A stretch of DNA of 64,000 nucleotides from Psychromonas aquimarina ATCC BAA-1526 (GTDB lineage Bacteria > Pseudomonadota > Gammaproteobacteria > Enterobacterales > Psychromonadaceae), in contig NZ_AUAM01000014.1 in the NCBI RefSeq assembly GCF_000428725.1, positions 1-64,000 of the forward strand. The letters run 5' to 3'. Both the position numbers and the translations under genes were made by a program. The notes below the pieces were generated by a model, which saw nothing but the letters and a program-made list of their open reading frames with translations, did no database searches and was not told the origin of the DNA. Of the stretch, positions 50,475 to 61,274 are shown one piece after another; within the stretch, counting starts at the first letter, position 1; every line of letters begins with the position of its first letter.

Positions 50475-50687
50475 TATCGTTTCCTGTTTTAAATACGTTA
50501 CAAAATAATTGCGCGCATTATATACCGAAGCGAAAAACAAATATACAGTGAAAACACAGACAAATACTCGTTTCAACCTGTAGTAAGAGGCTAAAAATCA
50601 TTCATTATTTAATCTCGATAACGGGTTGTTTTGAGACAGTGAAATGTGCCTAAATAAAATGCTGATCATCCCGCTTAATTTAAGTAA

Positions 50688-51474
<787 letters not shown>

Positions 51475-51476
<2 letters not shown>

Positions 51477-51502
51477 AAAAACGCACCTCAAAGGGTGCGT
51501 TA
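51475..51502 (-). terminator. Terminator of the protease-lipoprotein unit
   Basis: AACGCACC / GGTGCGTT with a 6-nt loop, followed on the minus strand by TTTTTTTATTTA. It overlaps the cmoA stop region and lies 4 bp from the small lipoprotein gene. On the plus strand a weaker T-run follows, so it may end cmoA as well. Confidence 0.9.
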
Positions 51503-51505
51503 ATA

Positions 51506-51820
51506 CTATTTTTGTCGGCAGTAAGGCAGTATTGCCTGATTGAACTTAAAGGCATACTGCTCGGCAATTTTAAACTCCTCGGTCACTGTATCACCATATT
51601 CTGCTAAATATTTAACACCACAGCTCTCTTTAAGCGGCAGCTGCAGTGCTTTATCAACACCGGGAATATCTAGACCTCTTGTCGCCCTCGCTATCAGCCG
51701 GTAATCTTTTTTCTGCAGCGCACTGTTGATATCTTCAGTTAATTTATCATTGATACGGCTTTCCTCCACCTGGCAGGCAGTGAGTGACAACATAATAAAA
51801 ACAGCAGACAGTAATCTCAT
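51506..51820 (-). CDS. Small hypothetical lipoprotein
   Basis: A 104-residue protein with a lipoprotein signal (lipobox SLTAC, Cys at 16). The mature part is helical-looking, with two further Cys (ESCGVKYL, ILPYCRQK) that may form a disulfide. No family recognised. It starts 1 bp after the stop of the metzincin gene, so the two are co-transcribed and it may be an accessory factor of the protease. Confidence 0.7.
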   Translation of the reverse strand: MRLLSAVFIMLSLTACQVEESRINDKLTEDINSALQKKDYRLIARATRGLDIPGVDKALQLPLKESCGVKYLAEYGDTVTEEFKIAEQYAFKFNQAILPYCRQK

Positions 51821-51821
51821 T

Positions 51822-54464
51822 TTATACCCTCTTGTTTTTTCTGAAACTAATTAAACTAAGCAGCAGTAATAACTGCCATCCTAAACTGCTGCCGCCGCCT
51901 TCTGAAGAGACAGGTGTAGACGTAACAGCTGTACTGACATTTTCTTTTATTGTCTCAGACTCAGTTCCAGCTTCCGCAGTGACAACTGCCGTTTTAACAA
52001 CATCAATCTGCAGTTCAAAAGGCACTGCCGACTTGGAGCTGTTCGTGACAATAACAGGGACAGTTAAGCGCCCGTTAAAACCGGTATCAGGCACAACCTT
52101 ATTGCCCGCAAGCGAATAATCATCTCCCGCTAAAACTTCAATGGTAAAGTTCTGGCTATCCTGCTCTGAAGAGAAATTAAAATCAGCAAGCGTAACTGTA
52201 TAACTATTGTCATTACTAATTTCAATTTTCTTAGTCTGGCTTTCAATAACAGGCAAAACAGGCTCAGGTTTTTTAAGCACATTCACCGTTAATGCAAACG
52301 GCAGAGAGCTTTTCGATGCATTCGAAACAATGACAGAGACAGTTAACTGCCCGCTAAAGTCCGCATTAGGCACAATCGTATTTCCAACAACCGAGTAGTT
52401 ATCACCCGCAAGGACTGCAAAAGTAAAGGCGCTGCTGTCCTGCCCGGCAGAAAAGACAAAATCAGCAAGCGTTATCTTATAATTACCGTCTGTGTTAATT
52501 TCTATTGGTTGAGTCTGACTTTCAATAACCGGTATGACTGGGGCAGCGCTTTCTGTCACTGAAAAACTGTCCTGCGATAATGCATAAAAAACATTATCTG
52601 CACAGGCAAGCATTAACTTAGCCTGATTACTATTTACCTGCGGAGCTGTGATTAAAGCACTGCCTGAGTTATCAACTGCAGCGGCTAATTTAAGATTAAA
52701 ATTCTGACCGTCTGCAGCCATTAAAATATCAACACTGCTGCAGCTGACGGGAGCATCTTTCGTTCCGGCGGTATTCCAGAGCACTGAATATTCATAGCCG
52801 CCCTTCCACAGTTCTGCCGGTGTCGTGACAGAAAAGGCCTCACTTTGTTTAATCACAGTCAACGCCATCTCATCCATTGCCACACCGCCGCGGTTATCTA
52901 ATGCTGTCACATTAAATGTCATGGTACGCTCCGCAGCAGGCCAGGCTTCACCTGTGACTAAACTGCCGCTTAAGACACCGGTAAGAGAAGGAAAGTAACG
53001 CTCAGATAATAACGATGCAGGGTAGCTGCGAAACAGAGAACGATCGCCGTTATCCTTAGTCAATTCTAATGCCGAGCCCTCGGGAGTTGTGCCGATATCT
53101 AACTGCTCCCAGCGGTAGTAAAGCTCATCTCCATCAGCATCTGTCGCAGCGGCTGTCAATTTAAAAGCAGTGTTAGCCGGAATAGTATAATCAGCCCCCG
53201 CTGATACTGCCGGCGCCTGATTGTTCTGCGCGGCAATAGTGCCGCAGCTGCTGTGTGAAGCTAAATTATCCTGCATCTGCTTAATACTGCCGGCATGAAA
53301 ATATCCGTCAGCATTGCTCTGCAGATTTATTTCTCCGCAAATACCTACATAACTCATAATAGTCGAGCCGCTTCCCGGCTCCCATGCGGAGTTAGCAGAT
53401 CGGTTGCCACAGGCACCTAAATTTCCATTAAAAGAGTGCTCAGCTCCCATCTGATGACCAATTTCATGAGCTACATAATCAATAAAAAAAGCATCTCCAG
53501 TTGTTGTTCCATAACGGTTTACTCCCGAAACACCATTTGCTTTATTGAAGCTGCAGACACTGCTAAGGCTTGCAAGCCCGCTGCCGCTGGTGTTTAACAG
53601 ATGACCAATATCAAATTTATCCAGCCCGATTAAGCTGGCCTGTGTAGCCTGGTTGGTGTCTATATCAAGATAATCATTGTCTTTAAACGGATCTGCAGCT
53701 GCATCAATAAAAATAGTTTTATCGGTATCGGCAATCAAAATAAAACGTACTGCCAGATCTTTTTCATACACTTGATTTAAACGGTTAACCAGGCGGGTTA
53801 ATTCAGCCACCACCTCTGCTTTGCTTGAACCAAACAGTGCGCTGTATGTTGAAGACGTTGAAAATGCAATTCTTAGTTCACGAATACCGGCGCCCGCCAC
53901 AATGGTTCTGGCTGCAGATTTTGCTTTGATTGAAAGCTGAGAGTCGAGCACCTCGTCTTGTAAATCCGGCATTGAGTTAAGAGCATCTTTGCGGTTATAA
54001 ACAACATATATTTCATTTTCTCCTTTCAACGGATCAATAAAAATCGTCTGCCCCTGGTGTACAAACATGGCGTCAAATCCAGCCGGGGTAAGCGTAAAAC
54101 TGCCCGTTTCACTTGGATCGCTTAAGTTAACCCCGGAATAGGTTTTTAATCCCGGATACTTATCCGCTAAACCTGCTTCCATCACACTGCTTGCTGTTAA
54201 CAAATACTCACTAACGCCGCCGTCAGGCAAGGGCAGTGATATTCGAACCGGCTGCTTGTTATTTAATTTCTCTTCAATTTGTAATTTATTTAAGTTATAT
54301 AAGCGGTATTTTGATGCTGCAATATCAAAAGTACTGTTTTCAATTAAATTAGACGATAATGGCAGCCAGTCAGTCGAATCGGCGGCAAAAGCACCTGCCG
54401 AGCATACGGCTAAAAGAAGAAGCGAGGCACTGGGTGTGAAAATTTTTTTCGTTAACTTAATCAT
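51822..54464 (-). CDS. Reprolysin-like metzincin protease with GlyGly-CTERM tail
   Basis: An 880-residue secreted zinc protease. Signal peptide (to about 27), a pro-like region (30-185), a metzincin domain with HEIGHQMGAEH at 333-343 and a Met-turn TIMSY (Met370), then a cadherin/Ig-like region with two 86-residue tandem repeats (about 644-729 and 737-822). The C-terminus is a GlyGly-CTERM signal: EGGGSSLG, a hydrophobic helix LLLLLSLIS and basic FRKNKRV. In known systems rhombosortase cleaves such tails after type II secretion. Neither is in this window. Confidence 0.9.
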   Translation of the reverse strand: MIKLTKKIFTPSASLLLLAVCSAGAFAADSTDWLPLSSNLIENSTFDIAASKYRLYNLNKLQIEEKLNNKQPVRISLPLPDGGVSEYLLTASSVMEAGLADKYPGLKTYSGVNLSDPSETGSFTLTPAGFDAMFVHQGQTIFIDPLKGENEIYVVYNRKDALNSMPDLQDEVLDSQLSIKAKSAARTIVAGAGIRELRIAFSTSSTYSALFGSSKAEVVAELTRLVNRLNQVYEKDLAVRFILIADTDKTIFIDAAADPFKDNDYLDIDTNQATQASLIGLDKFDIGHLLNTSGSGLASLSSVCSFNKANGVSGVNRYGTTTGDAFFIDYVAHEIGHQMGAEHSFNGNLGACGNRSANSAWEPGSGSTIMSYVGICGEINLQSNADGYFHAGSIKQMQDNLASHSSCGTIAAQNNQAPAVSAGADYTIPANTAFKLTAAATDADGDELYYRWEQLDIGTTPEGSALELTKDNGDRSLFRSYPASLLSERYFPSLTGVLSGSLVTGEAWPAAERTMTFNVTALDNRGGVAMDEMALTVIKQSEAFSVTTPAELWKGGYEYSVLWNTAGTKDAPVSCSSVDILMAADGQNFNLKLAAAVDNSGSALITAPQVNSNQAKLMLACADNVFYALSQDSFSVTESAAPVIPVIESQTQPIEINTDGNYKITLADFVFSAGQDSSAFTFAVLAGDNYSVVGNTIVPNADFSGQLTVSVIVSNASKSSLPFALTVNVLKKPEPVLPVIESQTKKIEISNDNSYTVTLADFNFSSEQDSQNFTIEVLAGDDYSLAGNKVVPDTGFNGRLTVPVIVTNSSKSAVPFELQIDVVKTAVVTAEAGTESETIKENVSTAVTSTPVSSEGGGSSLGWQLLLLLSLISFRKNKRV
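51999..52535 (-). repeat. Two tandem Ig-like repeats in the protease gene
   Basis: Coding repeats of about 86 residues: each starts with PVIESQT, has LADF followed by an FxVLAGD/EVLAGDDY segment, and ends with SNASKSSLPF or TNSSKSAVPF. Clearly diverged copies of one module. Confidence 0.8.
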
Positions 54465-54691
54465 AAAACGAACATCCTTGTAGTAAGCTGTCTTTTAAAA
54501 TAACTGCACAGCTATATTTATACATTTATCGAGCACAATTCCCGGCTCAAAATATTAACTGCGGCTGTTTATAACATATTACGGAGAAGTCTCACATAAA
54601 AAACACTTATTAATCACTGCATTCTGAATAACAAGAGCGGCAGCACATTACAGCAGATACACGGGATATTACATTTTTACAAAGGTTTCAT

Positions 54692-55678
54692 ATGATCGAC
54701 TTTACAGACTTTTACAGCACTATTGCTAAAAACCGCTTAAGCCACTGGCTGCGCACTTTACCAACGCAGCTGCATGAATGGGAAAATACTCATGTGCACG
54801 GCAAACTAGCCAGCTGGATCCGGGTTTTAAATAAATTCCCGGAAATCAAAACGACTAATATTGAGCTTAAAGAGCGTGTTGAAATCGGCAGCGGCAGCGA
54901 ACTGTCCAGCGGTGAAACAAAAAAACTGGAAAACCTGTTACAGAAATTCCATCCCTGGCGTAAAGGCCCTTTCCATATTCACGGCGTACATATTGATACT
55001 GAATGGCGCAGTGACTGGAAATGGGACAGGGTGCTGCCGCATATCAGTCCGCTTAAATACCGTTATGTTTTAGATGTGGGCTGCGGCAGCGGTTATCATA
55101 TGTGGCGGATGCGCGGTGAAGGAGCAGAATTTGTAGTAGGTATCGACCCAAGTGATCTGTTTTTATGCCAGTTTGAAGCCGTACGTCACTTTGCTAATAA
55201 AGATCCGAACGTTAACCTGCTGCCGCTTGGCATTCAGGAACTGCCTAAACTTGAAGCCTTTGACACAGTCTTTTCAATGGGTGTTTTATATCACCGTAAA
55301 TCACCGATGGACCATATCACTCAGCTCCAGGATCAGCTGGTTGAGGGCGGCGAACTGATATTAGAAACCTTAGTTATCGCAGGTGATGAAAATGCAGTAT
55401 TAGTACCTCAGGACAGATACGCTAAAATGCGTAATATCTGGTTCCTGCCAAGTGCAGAAGCCTTAAAGCTGTGGGTTGAAAAGTGCGGTTTTGAAGATGT
55501 GCGTATTGCAGATATCAACGATACATTAACCGGCGAGCAGCGCAGTACCGCCTGGATGACTAATGAGTCCTTAGAAGATTACTTAGATCCGGACGATCCG
55601 ACAAAAACCGTGGAAGGCCACCCGGCCCCCAAACGCGCGTTATTAATTGCTAAAAAAGCAGTTAAACCGCTCAGTTAA
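54692..55678 (+). CDS. cmoB: CmoB, tRNA U34 carboxymethyltransferase
   Basis: A 328-residue enzyme that uses carboxy-SAM to make cmo5U at tRNA position 34. The SAM site is [15 protein letters not shown]; family blocks [29 protein letters not shown] and [15 protein letters not shown] are intact. Its stop codon overlaps the stop of the convergent flagellinolysin gene (shared TTAA). It has its own upstream region, unlike the usual cmoAB pairing. Confidence 0.97.
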   Translation: MIDFTDFYSTIAKNRLSHWLRTLPTQLHEWENTHVHGKLASWIRVLNKFPEIKTTNIELKERVEIGSGSELSSGETKKLENLLQKFHPWRKGPFHIHGVHIDTEWRSDWKWDRVLPHISPLKYRYVLDVGCGSGYHMWRMRGEGAEFVVGIDPSDLFLCQFEAVRHFANKDPNVNLLPLGIQELPKLEAFDTVFSMGVLYHRKSPMDHITQLQDQLVEGGELILETLVIAGDENAVLVPQDRYAKMRNIWFLPSAEALKLWVEKCGFEDVRIADINDTLTGEQRSTAWMTNESLEDYLDPDDPTKTVEGHPAPKRALLIAKKAVKPLS

Positions 55679-57411
55679 CCAAGCAGACTTAATACTGACT
55701 GTACTGACGCATTAGCCTGCGTCAGCATACTGGTACCGGCCTGCTGCAGTATCTGCGATTTGCTGAGCTTACTGGTTTCCAGAGCAAAGTCCGCATCCTG
55801 AATACGTGAACGGCTGGCGGAAGTTGACTGTGAATTTAATTCATTAACGCTGACCGCTGCATGCAGGCGGTTAATAGAAGCACCGATTTCTGAACGCTGA
55901 TCATTAACATAACTTAACGCTTTATCCATTTTATCAATTACTGCACTGGCATCGGTGGTGACATCAATATCATTAATACCCAGCGCGTCACTGTCGATAC
56001 GGGAAAGACTCACCTGAATGGTTTCGCCGTTGTTCGCCCCTACCTGCAGATTATACTGCGCTGTTAATAACGGGTCGTTAATTTTTCCCTTAGTCGGCAG
56101 CTCAACATCAAAACCTGTCATAGGATCTAAGGTAAGATTAATATCATCTTCAATAACAGCCCGCCCGTCCAGCGAAGCCTCACCGTCAACATCTAAACCG
56201 CCGATAGCACCGGTATCTTCATTACCAAAATTGAAGTTAGTCTGCATAAAGGTACTACCAGCATTACCAGTGGTAAATGCTGTTACAATGGCGCCCGCAT
56301 TAGCCCATGAAACTTTACCTTGTCCCTGCATTGTCGCTAGCGTTGCGTCAAGTGTTGCACCACTGTCGCTCAACTCAACCATCAGATCTTTAATGCCCTC
56401 TCCACCATTGGCTTTTATATCTTCATGTAAATATCGTACCGCGACATAACTAGCGCTATAGTGCTCGCTGCTGCCGTCCCATCCAGCTGATGCATTAGTT
56501 AACTGCCCCGCTAAAGCATCAAAATCGCTGGAATCAAAGTGCGTGGTATTGGGGTCATTAGCAACCAGATCATTATATACCCGCTCATCAGCACCGTGGA
56601 TGAGCTCTGCAGCTCCTTCTAAAAACCACGTAGGCATACTGCCCATATCCATGGACCGCCCCATCACCGCATGTACCATTTCATGGGCAATAATACGATC
56701 GCTATAAAACGGTGCATTGCCGCCGTCACCAGCAATACCTTTTTCAAAATCACTCATATCTATGGTTAATATTTGATTATCTGTTTTACCTGTGGTCGCA
56801 TTAGTCGTACCGCTGACTGATGCTGCTATGTCCGGATCTGGCGTATCGGAAAGATCGATTTTTAATGTCGCACCATCTCCTTTAATACCAAACTGTTCAA
56901 AAATCCGCTGCTCTGAGTTAGCAAACCACGAACTGAACAGACCGTCGATTACCGCCTGTTTATCTACATCACTTTCAGGTGTTAAATCACCGCGCTGGAA
57001 CAGTTTAGTGCCGTTAAATTCCGTGGTTTCAGCTATCGAATTTATCTCTTTACCTAATGCATCAATTTCCGACTGAATCGCCTGGCGGTTTTCTAAGGAA
57101 TAGGTTTCATTGGCGGCCTGCACAGACAATTCACGAATACGCTGCAGGGAATTAGTAACTGAATCTAGAGCACCGTCTGCTACCTGCAGAGCAGAAACTC
57201 CATCATTAGCATTACGTACCGCCTGGTTATAACCATTGATCTGTGAAGTCATGCCGGCAGATATTGATAAACCGGCGGCATCATCACGGGCACTGTTAAT
57301 TCTTAAGCCGGAAGAGAGACGCTCCATCGCCTGATTGCTCACCCCCTGATTACGGTTGAGCATACGCTGTGCAAACAGCGATGATGTATTAGTAACAACT
57401 GAATTGGCCAT
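55675..57411 (-). CDS. Flagellinolysin: flagellin with zinc-protease domain
   Basis: A 578-residue flagellin. The conserved N-terminal D0/D1 region (about 1-140: [33 protein letters not shown]) and the C-terminal D1/D0 region (about 490-578: [28 protein letters not shown]) are intact. Between them sits a gluzincin-like domain with HEMVH at 243-247 and the third-ligand region WFLEGAAEL (Glu265). Proteins of this design (flagellinolysins) make proteolytic flagella. I start at the ATG at 57411, matching known flagellins; the ribosome site is weak. No other flagellar gene is nearby. Confidence 0.93.
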   Translation of the reverse strand: MANSVVTNTSSLFAQRMLNRNQGVSNQAMERLSSGLRINSARDDAAGLSISAGMTSQINGYNQAVRNANDGVSALQVADGALDSVTNSLQRIRELSVQAANETYSLENRQAIQSEIDALGKEINSIAETTEFNGTKLFQRGDLTPESDVDKQAVIDGLFSSWFANSEQRIFEQFGIKGDGATLKIDLSDTPDPDIAASVSGTTNATTGKTDNQILTIDMSDFEKGIAGDGGNAPFYSDRIIAHEMVHAVMGRSMDMGSMPTWFLEGAAELIHGADERVYNDLVANDPNTTHFDSSDFDALAGQLTNASAGWDGSSEHYSASYVAVRYLHEDIKANGGEGIKDLMVELSDSGATLDATLATMQGQGKVSWANAGAIVTAFTTGNAGSTFMQTNFNFGNEDTGAIGGLDVDGEASLDGRAVIEDDINLTLDPMTGFDVELPTKGKINDPLLTAQYNLQVGANNGETIQVSLSRIDSDALGINDIDVTTDASAVIDKMDKALSYVNDQRSEIGASINRLHAAVSVNELNSQSTSASRSRIQDADFALETSKLSKSQILQQAGTSMLTQANASVQSVLSLLG

Positions 57412-57672
57412 ATTCAATTTCCCGGAGCGCTTTTTATCAAAAATTATTGTCGATAAAAAGTTATCGGCAGGCGCACAGGAAACTTTAAAAAATATTAAAC
57501 AGCATAGTAAAAAACTCATTTACAATGACTTAAGACAAACATAAAACACAGATAAATATTAACTTGAATTCGGTATTCAACATCAGATCAACAAAAAGTT
57601 AACAGTAGAAATAGCACAGCTTTATGCCACACTTTAACTTGCTGTTATTATTGTTTCTTTGCAGGCATTTTT

Positions 57673-58251
57673 ATGGACAAACAAACCTTTTTAAATCGCT
57701 TTTTATTTCATCATCAGCAGGTTAGTGACAAAAAATCATTAAATGCAGATAATAAACGCTTAAAAAAAGCGGCCGTTCTAGTGCCGCTGGTAAAACGCCG
57801 CCAGGGCTTAAATATAATATTTACCGAACGAGCACTGCATCTACGGCATCACCCTGGCCAAGTCAGCTTTCCAGGAGGGAAGTATGAACAGAGCGACGGA
57901 AGCCTGCAGCATACCGCATTACGCGAGACGGAAGAAGAGATCGGCATTTTACAAAATCAGATTAATGTTTTCGGTTCTCTACCGCAGCTGCCGACGGTAA
58001 GCGGCTTTGTAGTGAGTCCTTACCTGGGATTTGTTAACAGTAATCACTCGACCTTAATTGATCCGCAGGAGGTAAAAAGTGTTTTTGAAGTACCGCTTGA
58101 ATATCTGCTCAATAGAGACAATTTTCATAAACAGCACTTATTAGCCAATAAAAAGCGCCATTATACCTATTGTATCGCCTACCAGAATCGAATGATCTGG
58201 GGAGCAACAGCGCAGATGATTATCAATCTACAAAAACATCTGGCAGGTTAA
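57673..58251 (+). CDS. nudL: NudL-like CoA pyrophosphatase
   Basis: A 192-residue Nudix hydrolase that cleaves coenzyme A and derivatives. The CoA-type motif FTERALHLRHHPGQVSFPGG leads into the Nudix box GG-x-ALRETEEEIGI (metal-binding Glu residues near 95-99). The length fits the family. Its last codons begin a 45-bp tandem repeat that continues past the stop. Confidence 0.93.
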   Translation: MDKQTFLNRFLFHHQQVSDKKSLNADNKRLKKAAVLVPLVKRRQGLNIIFTERALHLRHHPGQVSFPGGKYEQSDGSLQHTALRETEEEIGILQNQINVFGSLPQLPTVSGFVVSPYLGFVNSNHSTLIDPQEVKSVFEVPLEYLLNRDNFHKQHLLANKKRHYTYCIAYQNRMIWGATAQMIINLQKHLAG

Positions 58252-58341
58252 TCATCTCTGCTGATTATCAATTTACAAAAACATCCGGCAGGTTAATCAT
58301 CTCTGCTGATTATCAATTTGCAAAAACATCCGGCTGATTAA
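58218..58341 (+). repeat. 45-bp tandem repeat at the nudL 3' end
   Basis: Copies begin at 58218, 58263 and 58308 (GATTATCAAT), the third partial. The first copy encodes the nudL C-terminus (IINLQKHLAG, stop). In the same phase the later copies read LLIINLQKHPAG, stop, again. This is a recent small duplication of a gene end. Confidence 0.93.
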
Positions 58342-58359
58342 CTGCTCTCCCCATTATCT

Positions 58360-59685
58360 TCAGGTTTTTGATTCATACAAAGCGATACGGGAATTAACAC
58401 GTTCCAGATAATGCTTAGTTTCATCATAGGGTAATTTAAACATTAACTGCTGGTAAACCTGATCCGGGGTTAATTTATTAATAATACGTGATGCCTTATT
58501 AATACTGCGGGAACCGTCAGAATTAAACACTCTGGCGACATTACCGGCACCGGTATTATAGGAAGCAATCGTACAGTACAAACGACTTCGGTCATTTTTA
58601 ATCGCTTTCAAATAGCGTTTATCTAAAATATCTAAATAAGCAGTACCTGTTTCTACATTTATCTGCGGTACATAGAGATCATCTTTATTCATAGGTTTAT
58701 CAATATTACGCACCAGCTTGTTGACATCATGACCGGCAGTTCGCGGCACAATCTGCATTAATCCATAAGCGGGAACTGCTGATTTAGCGCGGGGATCAAA
58801 TGCAGATTCAGAGTGCATAATCGCCATTACCAAAGCAGCCGGGATTTCACGAATCTGCCCCTCTTTTTCAGCATAACCAGAGTATTTAGCGGCACGCTTA
58901 GCCAGGCTGTTTTTAGGCAGCCTCACTTTGTATAAAACAACCTTCTTATCCGGTACTGCCTCAACTGCTGCCTTATCGTAATTTTCCGCAGCGCTGTCAA
59001 TGCGGATCTGGCTGGATTCAAGCAGCTGCTGTTTTTCTTTAACAGCTAACTGCTGTGACTGGCTTTCCGTTAACGGGCTGTCCGGCAGCTGCGCGCGATC
59101 TGTTTTTTTATCAATCTCCTGTGCCTGTGCCTGAGTCTGTTTAATAATAACGTCCTGCATCTGCTGCTTTTTCTCGTCGGAGTACTGCACTTCGCTGACA
59201 GAAACCTTACCCTTTTTAATCGAACTGTCGCCTTCAAAGATGCGCGCTATATTAGACTGTTTATCCGCCAGCAGCTGATCGATCTGTACCTTAACCTGTT
59301 TTTCCGCCTCTTCTAAGGACAGATCTTTATCAACTAAAACTGCAATGCTGACCTCTTCAGCCTGATAATCTACAACGGATTTAACATTTTTATCTTCGCT
59401 GAATTCCACATTGCGGTCTTTTTGTGAAACATCCCCTTCCCCCCACTTATTAATCAGCTCATTCTGGAACTGATCAAACTCTTTTAAATATTGAGTCTGC
59501 CAGGTCTGATATTCCAGTTCCCGGGCTTCGACATATTTCTGAAAACTGTCTTCCAGCTCAATCGAGCCGACAGATTCCTGTTCATATAGGGACATCTCTT
59601 TATCTAAATCAGCAAAAGGATCACCGGCATATAAAGGCGCGCTGCCGAGCACACCTAAGCTAAGCAATAAGTAACTGTATTTCAT
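58360..59685 (-). CDS. MltC-like membrane-bound lytic transglycosylase
   Basis: A 441-residue periplasmic protein. Signal peptide (to about 20), an acidic MltC-like N-terminal region (FDQFQNELINKWGE), a long Gln/Lys-rich coiled region, and a C-terminal SLT domain with the catalytic Glu in MHSESAFDPRA and the motifs AYGLMQIVP and ASYNTGAGNV. It cleaves peptidoglycan glycan strands. It shows no lipobox, unlike E. coli MltC. It follows the acyltransferase gene by 9 bp. Confidence 0.88.
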   Translation of the reverse strand: MKYSYLLLSLGVLGSAPLYAGDPFADLDKEMSLYEQESVGSIELEDSFQKYVEARELEYQTWQTQYLKEFDQFQNELINKWGEGDVSQKDRNVEFSEDKNVKSVVDYQAEEVSIAVLVDKDLSLEEAEKQVKVQIDQLLADKQSNIARIFEGDSSIKKGKVSVSEVQYSDEKKQQMQDVIIKQTQAQAQEIDKKTDRAQLPDSPLTESQSQQLAVKEKQQLLESSQIRIDSAAENYDKAAVEAVPDKKVVLYKVRLPKNSLAKRAAKYSGYAEKEGQIREIPAALVMAIMHSESAFDPRAKSAVPAYGLMQIVPRTAGHDVNKLVRNIDKPMNKDDLYVPQINVETGTAYLDILDKRYLKAIKNDRSRLYCTIASYNTGAGNVARVFNSDGSRSINKASRIINKLTPDQVYQQLMFKLPYDETKHYLERVNSRIALYESKT

Positions 59686-59694
59686 TATTTTTCC

Positions 59695-60720
59695 TTAAGG
59701 CACTAAACGTTTGATAAACGGTATTTTTACTAAAAACATAGTACATAACAGTGAGATAAGCATGATGATAATAGTAATAACAGGTATCGCGAGCCAGTTA
59801 GTGCCGAACAAACTGTACACACCATTGTCTAAATTACGCACCGGAATCAGCAGTATAGGATGGAGCAGATAAATACCTAAGCTGTATTTGGAAATAACCA
59901 ATACCAGAGCGCGCAGTTTACCGCTGATTTTATCGGCATAAGTTTGCGCCGTAACAAATAACATAGCACCGATAATAACTGTATTCAGTGTTTTATATCC
60001 CATAAAGAAGCTGCTGTATTCACCACTTTCAACCGCCATCTGCCAGGAGCCGAAAAAATTAAACACCAGCATGCAGCCGCCGCCGATCAGCCAGTATTTA
60101 AGCTCTTTGCTGTTATCGCGGTTAAACAGATACCAGCCTAAAACCAGGTAACCAGTATAAAGAACCAGGTTCTCCAGTAAAAAGCTTTCCACTTTTAACC
60201 AGTTCATCAGAAACATAACCATCCAGCTCATAACGGCCAGCTTAACAAGCTCCGGACTGGCTTTTTTTAACACCGGAATCAAAAAAGGGATCACAAAATA
60301 CAAAGGAATAAAGTCGTAAAAAAACCACAGGTGATACCAGACGGGTTCGTTAGGCGAATCATTCAGTATCTGCATGACGGCCGTACTTGACCACCCTCCG
60401 CCCGTAAAGCCCCCGATCACTGCATAAATAAGTGTCCAGCCGACAAAGGGAACAGCAACTTTAGACAGGCGTTTTGTGAGGTAGTGTTCACAGTTAAAAG
60501 CACGTTCGCTTGAAAGCAGCAGCGCCCCGCTGATCATCATAAACACCGGCACAGCCCAGCGGGTTAAACTGTTAATTCCGGTCGCGGCTAACCACTCTGA
60601 ATCCGGTATTTCACCATATAAATATCGGAAAGGCCCGAGAACATGGATAGCAATAACAGCCAGAGCCGCAATACAACGTAAAAAATCGAGATAAAATATT
60701 GAAGGACGTTCCTGACTCAT
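59695..60720 (-). CDS. Acyltransferase-3 family membrane protein, WecH-like
   Basis: A 341-residue protein with about ten helices. The conserved start FYLDFLRCIAALAVIAIHV (catalytic His) and YHLWFFYDFIPLYFVIPFL mark the acyltransferase-3 family. Members O-acetylate surface polysaccharides; WecH of E. coli acts on enterobacterial common antigen. The acceptor here is unknown. It forms a probable operon with the transglycosylase. Confidence 0.85.
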   Translation of the reverse strand: MSQERPSIFYLDFLRCIAALAVIAIHVLGPFRYLYGEIPDSEWLAATGINSLTRWAVPVFMMISGALLLSSERAFNCEHYLTKRLSKVAVPFVGWTLIYAVIGGFTGGGWSSTAVMQILNDSPNEPVWYHLWFFYDFIPLYFVIPFLIPVLKKASPELVKLAVMSWMVMFLMNWLKVESFLLENLVLYTGYLVLGWYLFNRDNSKELKYWLIGGGCMLVFNFFGSWQMAVESGEYSSFFMGYKTLNTVIIGAMLFVTAQTYADKISGKLRALVLVISKYSLGIYLLHPILLIPVRNLDNGVYSLFGTNWLAIPVITIIIMLISLLCTMFLVKIPFIKRLVP

Positions 60721-60892
60721 AATTATATTCTTCTTATTTTATGGATGAAAAGGCGCACAATTCAACAAACTGCTTATCGAAAGTACATAACTTACACAGC
60801 AATTACTACCAAAGAGGTGTAAAAATTGTCTGAATTTTCCCAGCGGGTGCAAATTATTAATATCCTCTTCGCCGAATCCGTACCTTAAGCAT

Positions 60893-61087
60893 TTATAACC
60901 CCTGCTCTTTGAGCTGTTTATCTTTCTGCTCCTGCAGTTTTAATAAATCCTTTTCCAGATCTTTTGCTTTATCCAGCGCATCTAACTGCGCCTGCGGAAT
61001 AATAATCTGCTGCTGCTTTTTCTCCGCTTCGCAGGCCGTTAGCAATCCACATAAAGCAGTTAAAAGCAGTACACTTGTTATCTTCAT
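60893..61087 (-). CDS. Small hypothetical lipoprotein, coiled-coil
   Basis: A 64-residue protein with lipobox LLTAC (Cys19) and a short Gln/Lys/Glu/Leu-rich helix (KDLEKDLLKLQEQKDKQL). No recognised family. It may act as a small periplasmic or outer-membrane spacer. Confidence 0.6.
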   Translation of the reverse strand: MKITSVLLLTALCGLLTACEAEKKQQQIIIPQAQLDALDKAKDLEKDLLKLQEQKDKQLKEQGL

Positions 61088-61274
61088 ATTAAGTCCCGTA
61101 ATCCGTGGTTATCCATGCTGAAAATCCTTACACAACAAATAAGTACTTGTGTTGTTTTTTGATCCCATTACTATCAAAGGTCAACTGTAATTTCTCTCTA
61201 GTGTGTTTTTATTTATAAAAGAAACAGTCACCTAAATCTAAGTGGTTTGAGTATAACCATTAAAAGGCAGCTAC

